29,567 nt of DNA from CAZQNF01 sp964403325 (GCA_964403325.1 CAYOFO010000010.1:1-29567), one strand, 5' to 3'. Positions 8,202 through 14,947 are shown, counted from the stretch's first letter. Notes: generated from the letters alone by a model not told the origin. Made by a program: numbers and translations.

Positions 8202-9029
8202 ATGTCAAACGGCAATCTTAATATTTTTGGAACCACTATTGAAACAAATGAATCGCTTGGTCTCTCTGGAGTAGACAGACGTCGGCACATGCTTATTATC
8301 GGCAAAAGCGGTACTGGTAAAACCACTTTGCTGATTCAAATGATCGTAAATGATATTAAAGCCCGACGTTCAGTGATCTTTTTTGATCCGTTTGGCGAAT
8401 TACATGACCGAGTGTTGCCGCTTATTCCCGAGGAAGACAAAGATCGGGTTAAAGCTTTAGTTGTTTCTGATAAGCAAAGTTTTGATGCCTTTTTACAGAT
8501 GGAATTTTTGGATGAGCAGCGTTTGACTGAAAATATCAAACAGCAAAAGATTTGGTCGGTACGATTTTCTCGCCCAAAACTGGGTGATGCCATTGCGGAG
8601 ATGGGACAAAATTTTTTGCAGGTGTTCCTGGCTCAGGCTATTAAGGTGCAAGCAGCTCTTCAGGAAGCTGAGCGCTCAGATATTTATTTGTATGTAGATG
8701 AGATGCCTGGTTTTAGTACGGATTGGTTGAATGGTTTGCCTGATTTTCGGGCTTTTAAAATCAATATCATTATTACGCTGCAGTATTTGGAACAATTACC
8801 AGCATCGGTTCGTGATTTGGTGTTGGGAAATATAGGAAATGTCATAAGTTTTGCTGTTGGCCAGTTTGACGCCGAAATTTTGTCGCCTCTCTTGCTGCCA
8901 AATGCTTCGGCTCCAGCTATAAACGATCTTGCCCACCAGCTGCTACATCTGGCAGAGTATCATTTTATGGCGAGTCTGCTGAAAGATGGGAAAGATCAGC
9001 TGGTGGTAGAAGCTCAAGTTTTGGAGTAA
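8202..9029 (+). CDS. compact TraG/VirD4-HerA-like P-loop ATPase
   Basis: A 275-residue ATPase. It opens with the motif seen in conjugative coupling ATPases of CPR bacteria (VDRRRHMLIIGKSGTGKTT; Walker A residues 34-41, then FFDPFGELHDRV). It closes with IYLYVDEMPGF (Walker B Asp166-Glu167) and NIIITLQYLEQLPASVRD, then NIGNVISFAVG. Family members usually carry a large all-alpha insertion and are 500-700 residues long. Here the two halves are joined around residues 100-115, so the middle domain is missing. No transmembrane segment is seen. The preceding intergenic 66 bases are AT-rich without Shine-Dalgarno. Its substrate (DNA, or a cell-surface or secretion complex) cannot be inferred. The downstream neighbour is a deoxyribosyltransferase-like protein. 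Confidence 0.8.
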   Translation: MSNGNLNIFGTTIETNESLGLSGVDRRRHMLIIGKSGTGKTTLLIQMIVNDIKARRSVIFFDPFGELHDRVLPLIPEEDKDRVKALVVSDKQSFDAFLQMEFLDEQRLTENIKQQKIWSVRFSRPKLGDAIAEMGQNFLQVFLAQAIKVQAALQEAERSDIYLYVDEMPGFSTDWLNGLPDFRAFKINIIITLQYLEQLPASVRDLVLGNIGNVISFAVGQFDAEILSPLLLPNASAPAINDLAHQLLHLAEYHFMASLLKDGKDQLVVEAQVLE

Positions 9030-9092
9030 AATGTGCTTAGTCTGCTAAAAACATTTTAAGATTTAGATTTAATTTTTCTTTTACTCACCAGT

Positions 9093-9527
9093 ATGCCCAA
9101 ACTTTCCGTCATTTCCACCTTTGCTCCTGAGGCAATGGAAAAATTCAGCCTCAGTTTATTTGCTGAGCTCGAAAAACGTGATATTTCTTGTCATAAGCCA
9201 AAAATTTCGAGCAGTCCAGATGAACAAGCGCTTTCTAAAGAAGAAATTTTTAATAATCTGGTCAAAGAAATCTCGAAGGCAACCAGGGTTTTATTTATCG
9301 CCCACGATGAAACCGCTGATTGGGGAGCTATGTTGGGGCTAGCCTACGCTCTCAAAAAAGATATCATTATTTTGTCTGAGCAAGATAACCTCATTCCCTT
9401 CATGGCCGCCCGCATGAGCGAAAAAGTTTTGTTTGTCGATAATTTTGAGAAGGTGGGTGATTATGCTGAGCGTCTGGCTGAGTTGGTAAAGAAAAAGCAA
9501 AAAAACGTAAAATATAAGATTTTTTAG
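9093..9527 (+). CDS. nucleoside 2-deoxyribosyltransferase-like fold protein
   Basis: A 144-residue protein with an alternating beta/alpha pattern. The core ATRVLFIAHDETADWGAMLGLAYALKKDIIIL matches the superfamily arrangement in which a strand ends in Asp-Glu, a short loop leads to a Gly-rich turn, and a helix 'E/LGxAxxxxK' precedes the next strand (residues about 66-97). That superfamily includes nucleoside 2-deoxyribosyltransferases and related N-glycosidases. The usual catalytic Glu in the helix (GxxxEhxxA) is not clearly present, since the position reads GAMLGLAYA, so catalysis is doubtful. It lies 63 bases after the ATPase gene and shares a terminator with the converging DUF4349 gene. Confidence 0.6.
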   Translation: MPKLSVISTFAPEAMEKFSLSLFAELEKRDISCHKPKISSSPDEQALSKEEIFNNLVKEISKATRVLFIAHDETADWGAMLGLAYALKKDIIILSEQDNLIPFMAARMSEKVLFVDNFEKVGDYAERLAELVKKKQKNVKYKIF

Positions 9528-9534
9528 CAACAAA

Positions 9535-9560
9535 AAAACCGACTTATGAAAGTCGGTTTT
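9535..9560. terminator. bidirectional intrinsic terminator
   Basis: A perfect 11-bp inverted repeat, AAAACCGACTT (9535-9545) and AAGTCGGTTTT (9550-9560), has a 4-base loop. It lies 8 bases after the stop of the plus-strand gene and 5 bases from the stop of the minus-strand DUF4349 gene, so it serves both. Confidence 0.9.
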
Positions 9561-9565
9561 CATTT

Positions 9566-10798
9566 TTACGGTAATCGAAATTTCGGCCGATCACGCTTTA
9601 CATACCAAATCATTGCTATCCCCAGAATAAAAAACCAAAGTTTAGAGTAGGGGATATAGAGGTCAATTATTTGCGGAATGCTTATAAAGTCAATCGTAAT
9701 CGTTCCGTTTACGGTCGCAACATTCTCAAGGAGATCGGTATTTTTTGTTTCTAGATTCGTTCGCTGGGAATTTGCTTGTGTTTTTTGAGTATTAAGTTGA
9801 TTAAGAGTTCGGGTAAAATTCGCATTTTCATTCTGAAGGTTTTGCTTTAAGTAATAGCGTTCGCTTAGCAGAGAACTATGAAGTTTTTCGTCTGTCGTTC
9901 TGTGCGGGTCGTTTTCTCCTTCAAGTTGCAAACGAGATTCCACTGTTTGAATGTTGTTATTAATTCGAACAAGCTGTTGTTTCATATTTTTCACGTTTGT
10001 GTCGTGACGACTCGTCTCTTGAGCGCGATGAGCTTCAATTTGTAGAAGTGTTTGCTCAGTATCTTGAACCTGTTTTTCAATATTTTGTTTTTGGGATAGG
10101 AGGTTGGTAAATTGAGTGCTTTCAACAATAAAACGCTCGCCGGTTTGTTGGTGCAGTTCGGTGCGGAAGTTTTCTAATTTATCTTGTGGAATAGCAAAAT
10201 GTACATAAGAATATTCAGCTTGAATATCGCCGCTTTCGATGCGTCCACCATAGCCTCTTATCATAGTTTGGATGCGTCTACTGGTAGTAGCAACGTGGCG
10301 GGTGCTAATACTGGCGTTATAATCTGTTTTTAAGTATTCGCGCGTATCTGAAATTTTTTGTGCCCCAAATGTTTCTTCGAATTTTGATATTTGAGACTCG
10401 ATAGCTTTGAAGACAAAAGGTGGTTCGGCAGATGCTAAGCCGGTCGCAGATCCATAATTTACTCCCAAGGAATTGTTTGAGTCGGGGTAGTCATCAGAGG
10501 AATCCTTATCTGAATACTCAATTGTCGGGGTTTTTATAGGTGGTATGTTTTCCCAGTAATTGTCTCTGAGGTAGTTATTTGCAATGACCGCTGCAAGAAG
10601 TGTGAGGGTGCCTAAAACCGGCAGCTTCCAAGCATGAAAAAATATTTTTTTCCAATTTAATGAAGCTGGTGATTTTTTATCTAAAGGTAGATGGTTGAGC
10701 ACAGAATTTTTTATTTCTTGGTTTTGGTTTGGGAATTTTTGTGTTTGGCGTGCCCAAGATTTGAATAGTTCGTGGGTATTTTTTTCAGTAAAAAACAT
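9566..10798 (-). CDS. DUF4349 membrane protein, putative anti-sigma partner
   Basis: A 410-residue protein. Residues 1-53 are a polar cytoplasmic region (HELFKSWARQTQKF), residues about 54-72 a transmembrane helix, and residues about 150-375 the DUF4349 domain. That domain shows the SRRIQTMIRGYGGRIESGDI and YVHFAIPQDKLENF signatures, a long coiled coil (QKQNIEKQVQDTEQTLLQIE onward) and the strand TVNGTITIDFISIP. Residues about 383-402 are a second transmembrane helix. It starts 3 bases after the ECF sigma gene. A cytoplasmic N-terminus plus a sensing exterior and this position suggest an anti-sigma role. That is inference: no HXXXCXXC zinc anti-sigma motif is present. Confidence 0.82.
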   Translation of the reverse strand: MFFTEKNTHELFKSWARQTQKFPNQNQEIKNSVLNHLPLDKKSPASLNWKKIFFHAWKLPVLGTLTLLAAVIANNYLRDNYWENIPPIKTPTIEYSDKDSSDDYPDSNNSLGVNYGSATGLASAEPPFVFKAIESQISKFEETFGAQKISDTREYLKTDYNASISTRHVATTSRRIQTMIRGYGGRIESGDIQAEYSYVHFAIPQDKLENFRTELHQQTGERFIVESTQFTNLLSQKQNIEKQVQDTEQTLLQIEAHRAQETSRHDTNVKNMKQQLVRINNNIQTVESRLQLEGENDPHRTTDEKLHSSLLSERYYLKQNLQNENANFTRTLNQLNTQKTQANSQRTNLETKNTDLLENVATVNGTITIDFISIPQIIDLYIPYSKLWFFILGIAMIWYVKRDRPKFRLP

Positions 10799-10801
10799 AT
10801 C

Positions 10802-11335
10802 TTAAGGAGTCTTAATGATAGATTGCGCCCTCGAGAGAGCGCGATGGACGCGGACACGAGCGCTGATAGTGGAGATATTCAAAATGGCCGCAATTTCCCG
10901 AAATTCAAATTCACCCAAATACCGCAGGCGCAGTATTTCCTGGTCATCGGCAGATAATTCACGGAAAATTTCTTCAATGAGGATTTTTTGCTCCACCCGC
11001 TGAGTATGGTGCGAGGTGGCGGGGGAGAGGTCGTCCTCGGGCAAAGGTTGGGTGGGGTGGCGTTCCTGGGTGCGCCAGGCTTGCCGACATTCGTTGCGCG
11101 CGATCGCGAACAGCCAGGCGCTGAATTTTATGCCTTGCGACCGAAAATTTGGCAAACCTTCAATCGCTTTTATCCAGGTTTGCTGCAAGATATCTTCTGC
11201 GGCCGGGGCGTTGCGCAGGGTGTTGAGCAAATACCCGTAAAGTTTGGGGGTTGTCGCTTCCCATAAGGGGGTAAAAGCCGCTCGTTGGCCTCGTTTTATC
11301 TGGGCGACGAGTTCAAGTTCTGCTTGCGTCTGCAT
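10802..11335 (-). CDS. ECF-type RNA polymerase sigma factor
   Basis: A 177-residue sigma-70 family protein with the two ECF domains. Sigma2 spans about residues 15-88 (PAAEDILQQTWIKAIEGLPNF and FSAWLFAIARNECRQAWR). Sigma4 spans about 118-172 (LSADDQEILRLRYLGEFEFR followed by the helix-turn-helix EIAAILNISTISARVRVHRA). The start was set at MQTQAELEL, since 23 further residues upstream have no sigma character. That ATG also carries the local -1 T. It is transcribed with the DUF4349 gene 3 bases downstream, the usual sigma/anti-sigma layout. A TATACT hexamer lies 14-20 bases upstream (11350-11355, minus strand) and may be its -10. Confidence 0.93.
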   Translation of the reverse strand: MQTQAELELVAQIKRGQRAAFTPLWEATTPKLYGYLLNTLRNAPAAEDILQQTWIKAIEGLPNFRSQGIKFSAWLFAIARNECRQAWRTQERHPTQPLPEDDLSPATSHHTQRVEQKILIEEIFRELSADDQEILRLRYLGEFEFREIAAILNISTISARVRVHRALSRAQSIIKTP

Positions 11336-11443
11336 AGAGAATATTAAGGAGTATACAAGGATAATGCCGGAAAATGGTAAAATGTTACAGGTAGAATAGC
11401 ACAACCTGGAAAGAAGAAGTTTTCATTTTATCCCAACTTATAT

Positions 11444-11471
11444 TTGACAAACATTTTTTTGCTGCTACGAT
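11444..11471 (+). promoter_or_regulatory. sigma70-type promoter of the small-ORF/RNA locus
   Basis: TTGACA (11444-11449) and TACGAT (11466-11471) are 16 bp apart. Transcription would start near 11478, at or just before the first ATG of a 25-codon ORF, so the transcript may be nearly leaderless. Confidence 0.65.
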
Positions 11472-11477
11472 AAAATT

Positions 11478-11555
11478 ATGAATCATAAAAATATGAAATT
11501 TATTTTTGGAAAAATTGCTGCCGCCGGTTACGCTACTTTGCCTCTGCAAGGGTAA
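11478..11555 (+). CDS. 25-aa ORF, possible leader peptide
   Basis: The ORF encodes MNHKNMKFIFGKIAAAGYATLPLQG and lies immediately downstream of a good promoter. A second possible start is the ATG at 11493, giving 20 residues. Both ATGs have T at -1 like most starts here. The last four codons before the stop form the 5' arm of a long hairpin that ends in a T run. Translation could therefore influence the hairpin, as in attenuation, or this could be a tiny gene with its own terminator. There is no run of one amino acid that would suggest classical amino-acid attenuation. The function is unknown. Confidence 0.35.
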   Translation: MNHKNMKFIFGKIAAAGYATLPLQG

Positions 11556-11599
11556 TTTGTTTTACATTAAACAATGCCGCCCTTGCCGAGGCGGTTTTT
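11540..11599 (+). terminator. terminator or attenuator hairpin at the end of the 25-aa ORF
   Basis: 11540-11552 pairs with 11580-11592 (13 bp, one mismatch). Inside it TTGTTT (11557-11562) pairs with AAACAA (11569-11574). A competing short stem, CCGCC (11577-11581) and GGCGG (11590-11594), abuts the run TTTTT (11595-11599). The two stems share bases 11580-11592 and cannot both form fully. Confidence 0.6.
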
Positions 11600-11603
11600 A
11601 TTT

Positions 11604-11722
11604 GCCAATACTCCACAACCCCACACGGAAGATTCCTTCGAAGATCTTTCGGATGGCGCCTTTAGGAGTATTGGCCGCTATCCTTGAAAGATCTTCAACG
11701 GAGTCCTGCGTGGTGCGGGGTT
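11604..11722 (+). other. long interrupted hairpin with pseudoknot-like 11-bp pairing
   Basis: No ORF explains these 119 bases. Nested complementary blocks are: AACCCCACAC (11617-11626) with GTGCGGGGTT (11713-11722), 9 of 10; GATTCC (11631-11636) with GGAGTC (11700-11705), with one G-T; GAAGATCTTTC (11640-11650) with GAAAGATCTTC (11686-11696), perfect; GGAT (11651-11654) with ATCC (11680-11683). The apical loop carries GGAGTATTGGC (11665-11675), the exact complement of GCCAATACTCC (11604-11614) just 5' of the hairpin. An 11-bp pseudoknot or an alternative fold is therefore possible. It sits in the 5' region of the 67-aa membrane protein. I do not recognise a known RNA family. Confidence 0.5.
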
Positions 11723-11754
11723 CCGTTGTTCTTTGTATGTTCGAGGGAGAAAAA

Positions 11755-11958
11755 ATGGACCAGAAAGATAATCGATCGGTACGGGTGGCTAGTTTTATGG
11801 GCGGTCTTATGCGTGTTATTCTTTCTGCGTTTTTTATTTGCATTGTTCTCAACCCAAAAAATCAAGGCGGCAAATATCCCTCCGCTATTGAAATGTTTTT
11901 TTGGAGTATGGTGTTTGGGTTTGGTGTGGGTCGTATGATCCAGGCCTTAAAGAGGTAA
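11755..11958 (+). CDS. 67-aa small membrane protein
   Basis: The protein is MDQKDNRSVRVASFMGGLMR followed by two hydrophobic segments (about residues 14-32 and 46-62) and a basic tail, QALKR. It is the only gene in the window with an obvious Shine-Dalgarno-like sequence (GAGGGAG, 11743-11749, 5 bases before ATG). It also lacks the otherwise near-universal T at -1. The frame is open upstream to 11506, but that part runs through the structured RNA and looks non-coding, so the ATG at 11755 was chosen. A 21-bp terminator follows. No family is recognised. The unusual start context suggests different regulation or acquisition. Confidence 0.55.
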   Translation: MDQKDNRSVRVASFMGGLMRVILSAFFICIVLNPKNQGGKYPSAIEMFFWSMVFGFGVGRMIQALKR

Positions 11959-11988
11959 AGAGCTTTCCCAATCTCCCCAAGACAAAAA

Positions 11989-12036
11989 GTAAGGAGGAGG
12001 TGGAGCCGGACACTTTCAAAACCGGCAATACTCCTT
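11989..12036 (+). other. stem-loop in the 3' region with a third copy of the 11-base element
   Basis: AAGGAG (11989-11994) can pair with CTCCTT (12031-12036), and GCCGG (12005-12009) with CCGGC (12022-12026). The 3' side contains GGCAATACTCC (12024-12034), 10 of 11 bases identical to GCCAATACTCC at 11604. It could compete for the loop sequence at 11665-11675. Confidence 0.4.
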
Positions 12037-12046
12037 GGTAGCTACA

Positions 12047-12095
12047 AGAGAGAAATAAAAAATCCAGCATAAAACTGGATTTTTTATTTCTCTCT
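12047..12095. terminator. 21-bp perfect inverted-repeat terminator
   Basis: The arms at 12047-12067 and 12075-12095 are perfectly complementary around a 7-base loop (CATAAAA), with an internal AAAAAATCCAG/CTGGATTTTTT core. A and T runs on both sides make it bidirectional. It follows the 67-aa membrane protein unit and faces the 3' end of the minus-strand metalloprotease-like gene. Confidence 0.85.
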
Positions 12096-12146
12096 AAAAT
12101 TAGAGTTTAACAGGTTGATTTATTAAGTATATTTTTAAATAATCCT

Positions 12147-12173
12147 ATTCCCCACAGCAGGGCTACGGGGAAT
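12147..12173 (-). terminator. hairpin 3' of the minus-strand metalloprotease-like gene
   Basis: ATTCCCC (12147-12153) pairs with GGGGAAT (12167-12173), with an inner AGC/GCT pair. It lies 10 bases past the minus-strand stop. The following T stretch on that strand is weak, so it may only stabilise the 3' end, with termination at 12047-12095. Confidence 0.5.
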
Positions 12174-12183
12174 CAATAGTTTT

Positions 12184-12807
12184 TCATGAGAGCGCGCTTA
12201 AAACAACTTTTTGTATAGCCAACCTCATTTTTTCGATGAGAATTTTTCTTTTTATTTCTTCAGCGGTTATTTTTTCTTCCACATCCTCCTCATCCATACC
12301 CCTTTCTTTCATCACTAATTTGATTAGACTCTCTGCCATATCGAAGTTGCCAGCTACTTCATCCCAACGGGAGGCTCCGACAGCAGTGGCTACTTCCGCG
12401 TCAGTTGCCCCTAAACTTTGTAGTTGTTTTATTAGATGGTTGGCCGTAATAATTTTTTCGGTATTTGTTTTAGTATCTTCAATTCTGAAAGGTTCACTTC
12501 CTAGAAGAGATACAATTTCATGGGTAGTTAAGTGGCGCCCCATTGAGCTGTGTGCCACCTGATTAGCATGAGTTTCTTTGATAATAGTTTTGTTTATTTT
12601 TTCCGGAATTGTTCCAAAGAATTGGGGTAGGAAATCAGTTGTCCCATTTTTGGAAGCAAAGGCGTTTTTCCTTTGTAAATAATGAGTATGTTCGTGAACT
12701 AATAGTCGTAGAAGAGTGCCGTAGTTTAGTTGGTATAGGTCAATTAAAATATTAAACGGATCTAGTCGTCCGTTTTCTAAATCAGCTCCAATTGTATTCG
12801 TGTCATT
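12184..12807 (-). CDS. HExxH metalloprotease-like domain, -1 frame continuation of the upstream ORF
   Basis: This frame has no convincing start of its own: its first ATG (12543) lies after the active-site motif. It is open without a stop back to the T7 run at 12808-12814, where it joins the 165-residue ORF by a -1 shift. Read through, it gives about 207 residues. These contain LRLLVHEHTHYLQ with the zinc-binding HExxH (codons 12682-12696) and a downstream Glu in IIKETHANQ that could be the third ligand. A hydrophilic helical tail (MDEEDVEEKITAEEIKRKI) follows. A cytoplasmic zinc metalloprotease-like fold is inferred. Three readings are possible: programmed frameshift product, decayed gene, or a sequence undercall in the homopolymer. 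The joined protein would be about 370 residues. Confidence 0.6.
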   Translation of the reverse strand, partial: NDTNTIGADLENGRLDPFNILIDLYQLNYGTLLRLLVHEHTHYLQRKNAFASKNGTTDFLPQFFGTIPEKINKTIIKETHANQVAHSSMGRHLTTHEIVSLLGSEPFRIEDTKTNTEKIITANHLIKQLQSLGATDAEVATAVGASRWDEVAGNFDMAESLIKLVMKERGMDEEDVEEKITAEEIKRKILIEKMRLAIQKVVLSALS

Positions 12808-12813
12808 AAAAAA
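12754..12813 (-). promoter_or_regulatory. candidate -1 ribosomal frameshift site (T TTT TTA) with downstream hairpin
   Basis: In the zero frame the codons are CTT TTT TTA, giving the heptamer T_TTT_TTA (12813-12807), an X_XXY_YYZ slippery sequence. The zero-frame stop TAG (12779-12777) is followed at once by AAACGGA/TCCGTTT (12775-12769 with 12760-12754), a 7-bp stem with an 8-base loop. The 31-base gap from slip site to stem is longer than usual for a stimulator. Confidence 0.4.
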
Positions 12814-13274
12814 AGTGCCGTAGTTTCTGACATTTTTTCTTGGCTCTTGATCTTTTTTGCTCTGGCAGTCGCTTCAGGGGTAATCAGTGCTAATGCTTTT
12901 ATAAAGTCAGAAAACAACTCGGTTGGTCCACAACTACGATTTATTTCTACTATTACCCTGCCCAATAACCAACGTTCAGCCAATGGAGCGTGCATTTGAT
13001 CAAAAATTTTTGATAACTCAGGTCCAAACCATACCTTGGTTTTATCCATTAATTTTGGGTATCTTGGGTCTTCCCTGTCGGTAACATCAGTACGCTCGTA
13101 GGTCTGTCGTAATGCGAGCAATCGCTCGAACATTTCCTGATTAGATAGTTTTTTTTGTGATTCTAGATCGCGTAGTTCTGCTATTAAAGAATCAAAATCA
13201 ACCTTAGAATCCAATAAATCTTTATCGGTTTCATCTTGGCTGGAGGAAAGAAATGGGCGATAATCTTCTTCCAT
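12777..13274 (-). CDS. N-terminal part of frameshifted metalloprotease-like protein
   Basis: A 165-residue hydrophilic, helix-rich protein (DFDSLIAELRDLESQKKLS, YPKLMDKTKVWFGPELSKIF, AERWLLGRVIVEINRS). It contains no recognised motif. Its frame ends at a TAG 30 bases after T TTT TTA (12813-12807). The -1 frame beyond that point encodes a domain with HExxH. The frame-1 tail after the slip site is only nine residues (MTRIQLELI plus stop), as expected for a frameshift. The ATG at 13274 has T at -1 and lies 10 bases after the elp3 stop, so it is in the elp3 transcription unit. By analogy with the HExxH protein at 26259, which also has about 180 residues before its motif, this is probably the N-terminal domain of the same polypeptide. 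Confidence 0.65.
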   Translation of the reverse strand: MEEDYRPFLSSSQDETDKDLLDSKVDFDSLIAELRDLESQKKLSNQEMFERLLALRQTYERTDVTDREDPRYPKLMDKTKVWFGPELSKIFDQMHAPLAERWLLGRVIVEINRSCGPTELFSDFIKALALITPEATARAKKIKSQEKMSETTALFLMTRIQLELI

Positions 13275-13284
13275 ATTTTTATGA

Positions 13285-14931
13285 TTATTTAATTAATTTC
13301 TTCACCATATACCCATTTTCCAGTCTATAACCCCATTTTCTATAATAATCGCGCACCCCAATACCAGAAATCACCGCCAGTTTTTTAACACCTTTTTCTT
13401 TCACAATTTTTTCCGCCGCATCAAGAAGTTTCTTTCCCATACCTTTGTGTTGGCTGTGGTCTTGGTTTTTGTCACCGAGTGCCAGGAGTTGTCCGTATGT
13501 ATGCAGCTCGCGCACATACGCCTGGTAGCGAACCTTAGGCTTAGCGAGCAATTTACTATTTGCGTCAACAATTCTTAGGCGGCAAAACGCCATCACGGCT
13601 TTGCGGTCTTTGTCTTCAAAACTTAAAAAGTATTCTGTGCCACCATGCGTTTCGTATTCTTCCACAAATAAGTGCGGTGTCAGGTCCGGTACATTCTCGG
13701 GTTTTACGTGGCCAATTTCCCGGCAGCGCAGGCAGTTACATTTTTTACCTTCTTTTTTCATCTGATCTTCGATTACTTGGCGCAAATTCGTTATTTTGTT
13801 ACCTTCTTCAATGTATTGTCCGGGGATATCGCGAATCAGACGCGAGATGCGGACATAGGTAGGAATGCGGCTTTTAAATTCTTTGAGAATTCGAATCAGC
13901 TCGCTGGTTTCGTAGGCTTTATATTCGCCACGCTCAAACCATTCATACAATTCGGAATTTTTAATTACCGTGCAAGGATAGACTTTAATCATATCCGGCC
14001 GATAACCCGGATTGGTAAAAAGTTCATTTAAAGAATTCAAATCATCTTCCGGCGTTGCGCCTGGCAACTGCGGCATCATGTGAAAATCTGCCTTAAAGCC
14101 ATAATTCTTAAGAAGTTCAATTGCGTTCTGTGCTTCCGCGGCACTATGTCCGCGCTTGATGAGCGTAAGAATCCGGTCGCTCGTATGCTGCAGACCGACT
14201 TCAAGGCGAGTTGCGCCCTGTTCACGCATGCACCAGATGGTGTGGTGGTTAATACAGTCTGGCCGGGTTTCAAGGGTAAGACCAATAATACGATGTTTGG
14301 CTTTTTCGTTTAATTTTTGCTGTTTAAAAAGTTCGGCTTTAATGTCGGGGAGTTTCGAGTTTTCTGTTAACGGTGACAAAGGGAGGGGGCGTTTTTTCCC
14401 CAGGCGATTGCAGGCTTCAAACGATTTTAAAATAAACCAGTACTGGTACTGCAAAGTGTATGAGTTCCACGTGCCACCCTTCACGATAAATTCAATTTTA
14501 TCGGCGGGGTGGCCATTGTTTTGCAGGGCTTCAATGCGCTTGGCCATTTGTTGGTATGGGTCAAATTCTAGTGTGAGCGCGCGCATGGCGGCGGGTTCCT
14601 CGGCGAGGTAGCTTTTGGGCATGCGCTCATCAAGCGGGCAATACACGCATTTGCCAGGGCAAGGGTAGGGCTTGATGAGTGAAGTTACCACTGCTACGCC
14701 TGAGAGCGTACGCACCGCCCGGCGCATGAGGACTTTTTCCAGTGGCAGATCTTTTTTTACCTTGTTTTCACGGATAAGTTTGTGATATGCTGACAACAGT
14801 TCGGTTTTATTCGGCAAATTTTCTTTGTGTACTTCCGAGCGCATGAAAATGCGCTTAAGATTGTTAAATTCTCCCTCGGTTTGAGGAAGTTTTTCGGCTG
14901 CTTCGAGAATAATTTTTTCTGCCAAAGTCAT
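13285..14931 (-). CDS. elp3: Elp3-like tRNA wobble-uridine (cm5U) modification enzyme, radical SAM/GNAT
   Basis: A 548-residue protein with full Elp3 architecture. The radical SAM domain has CX3CX2C (PCPGKCVYCP; Cys91, Cys95, Cys98), the PAAMRALTLEFDPY segment and IEFIVKGGTW. The sequence LTLETRPDCI and the conserved RLEVGLQH follow, then a CNCLRCREIGH linker. The C-terminal GNAT acetyl-CoA domain (about 415-548) carries HKGMGKKLLDAAE and ends in YYRKWGYRLENGYMVKK. Elp3 uses SAM and acetyl-CoA to build the carboxymethyl group on U34 of tRNA. The ATG at 14931 is preferred over a TTG at 14946 by family alignment and the -1 T. Its start is 16 bp from that of a divergently transcribed Trm9-like methyltransferase, which in eukaryotes acts on the next step. 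Confidence 0.93.
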   Translation of the reverse strand: MTLAEKIILEAAEKLPQTEGEFNNLKRIFMRSEVHKENLPNKTELLSAYHKLIRENKVKKDLPLEKVLMRRAVRTLSGVAVVTSLIKPYPCPGKCVYCPLDERMPKSYLAEEPAAMRALTLEFDPYQQMAKRIEALQNNGHPADKIEFIVKGGTWNSYTLQYQYWFILKSFEACNRLGKKRPLPLSPLTENSKLPDIKAELFKQQKLNEKAKHRIIGLTLETRPDCINHHTIWCMREQGATRLEVGLQHTSDRILTLIKRGHSAAEAQNAIELLKNYGFKADFHMMPQLPGATPEDDLNSLNELFTNPGYRPDMIKVYPCTVIKNSELYEWFERGEYKAYETSELIRILKEFKSRIPTYVRISRLIRDIPGQYIEEGNKITNLRQVIEDQMKKEGKKCNCLRCREIGHVKPENVPDLTPHLFVEEYETHGGTEYFLSFEDKDRKAVMAFCRLRIVDANSKLLAKPKVRYQAYVRELHTYGQLLALGDKNQDHSQHKGMGKKLLDAAEKIVKEKGVKKLAVISGIGVRDYYRKWGYRLENGYMVKKLIK

Positions 14932-14947
14932 AGTAAAAATCAGCAAT

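Noticed and set aside
11506..11754. Open frame upstream of the 67-aa protein (would give 150 aa)
   Set aside because: It runs through the hairpin region, has protein-unlike composition, and the internal ATG at 11755 has a clear ribosome-binding site.
11604..12095. Inverted repeats considered as a miniature transposable element or CRISPR-like array
   Set aside because: The repeats are interleaved rather than terminal, there is no target duplication or transposase, and only three short copies exist without regular spacing. RNA structure explains them better.
14156..14611. 151-codon plus-strand open frame within elp3
   Set aside because: It is antisense to the radical SAM domain, which is fully conserved on the other strand.
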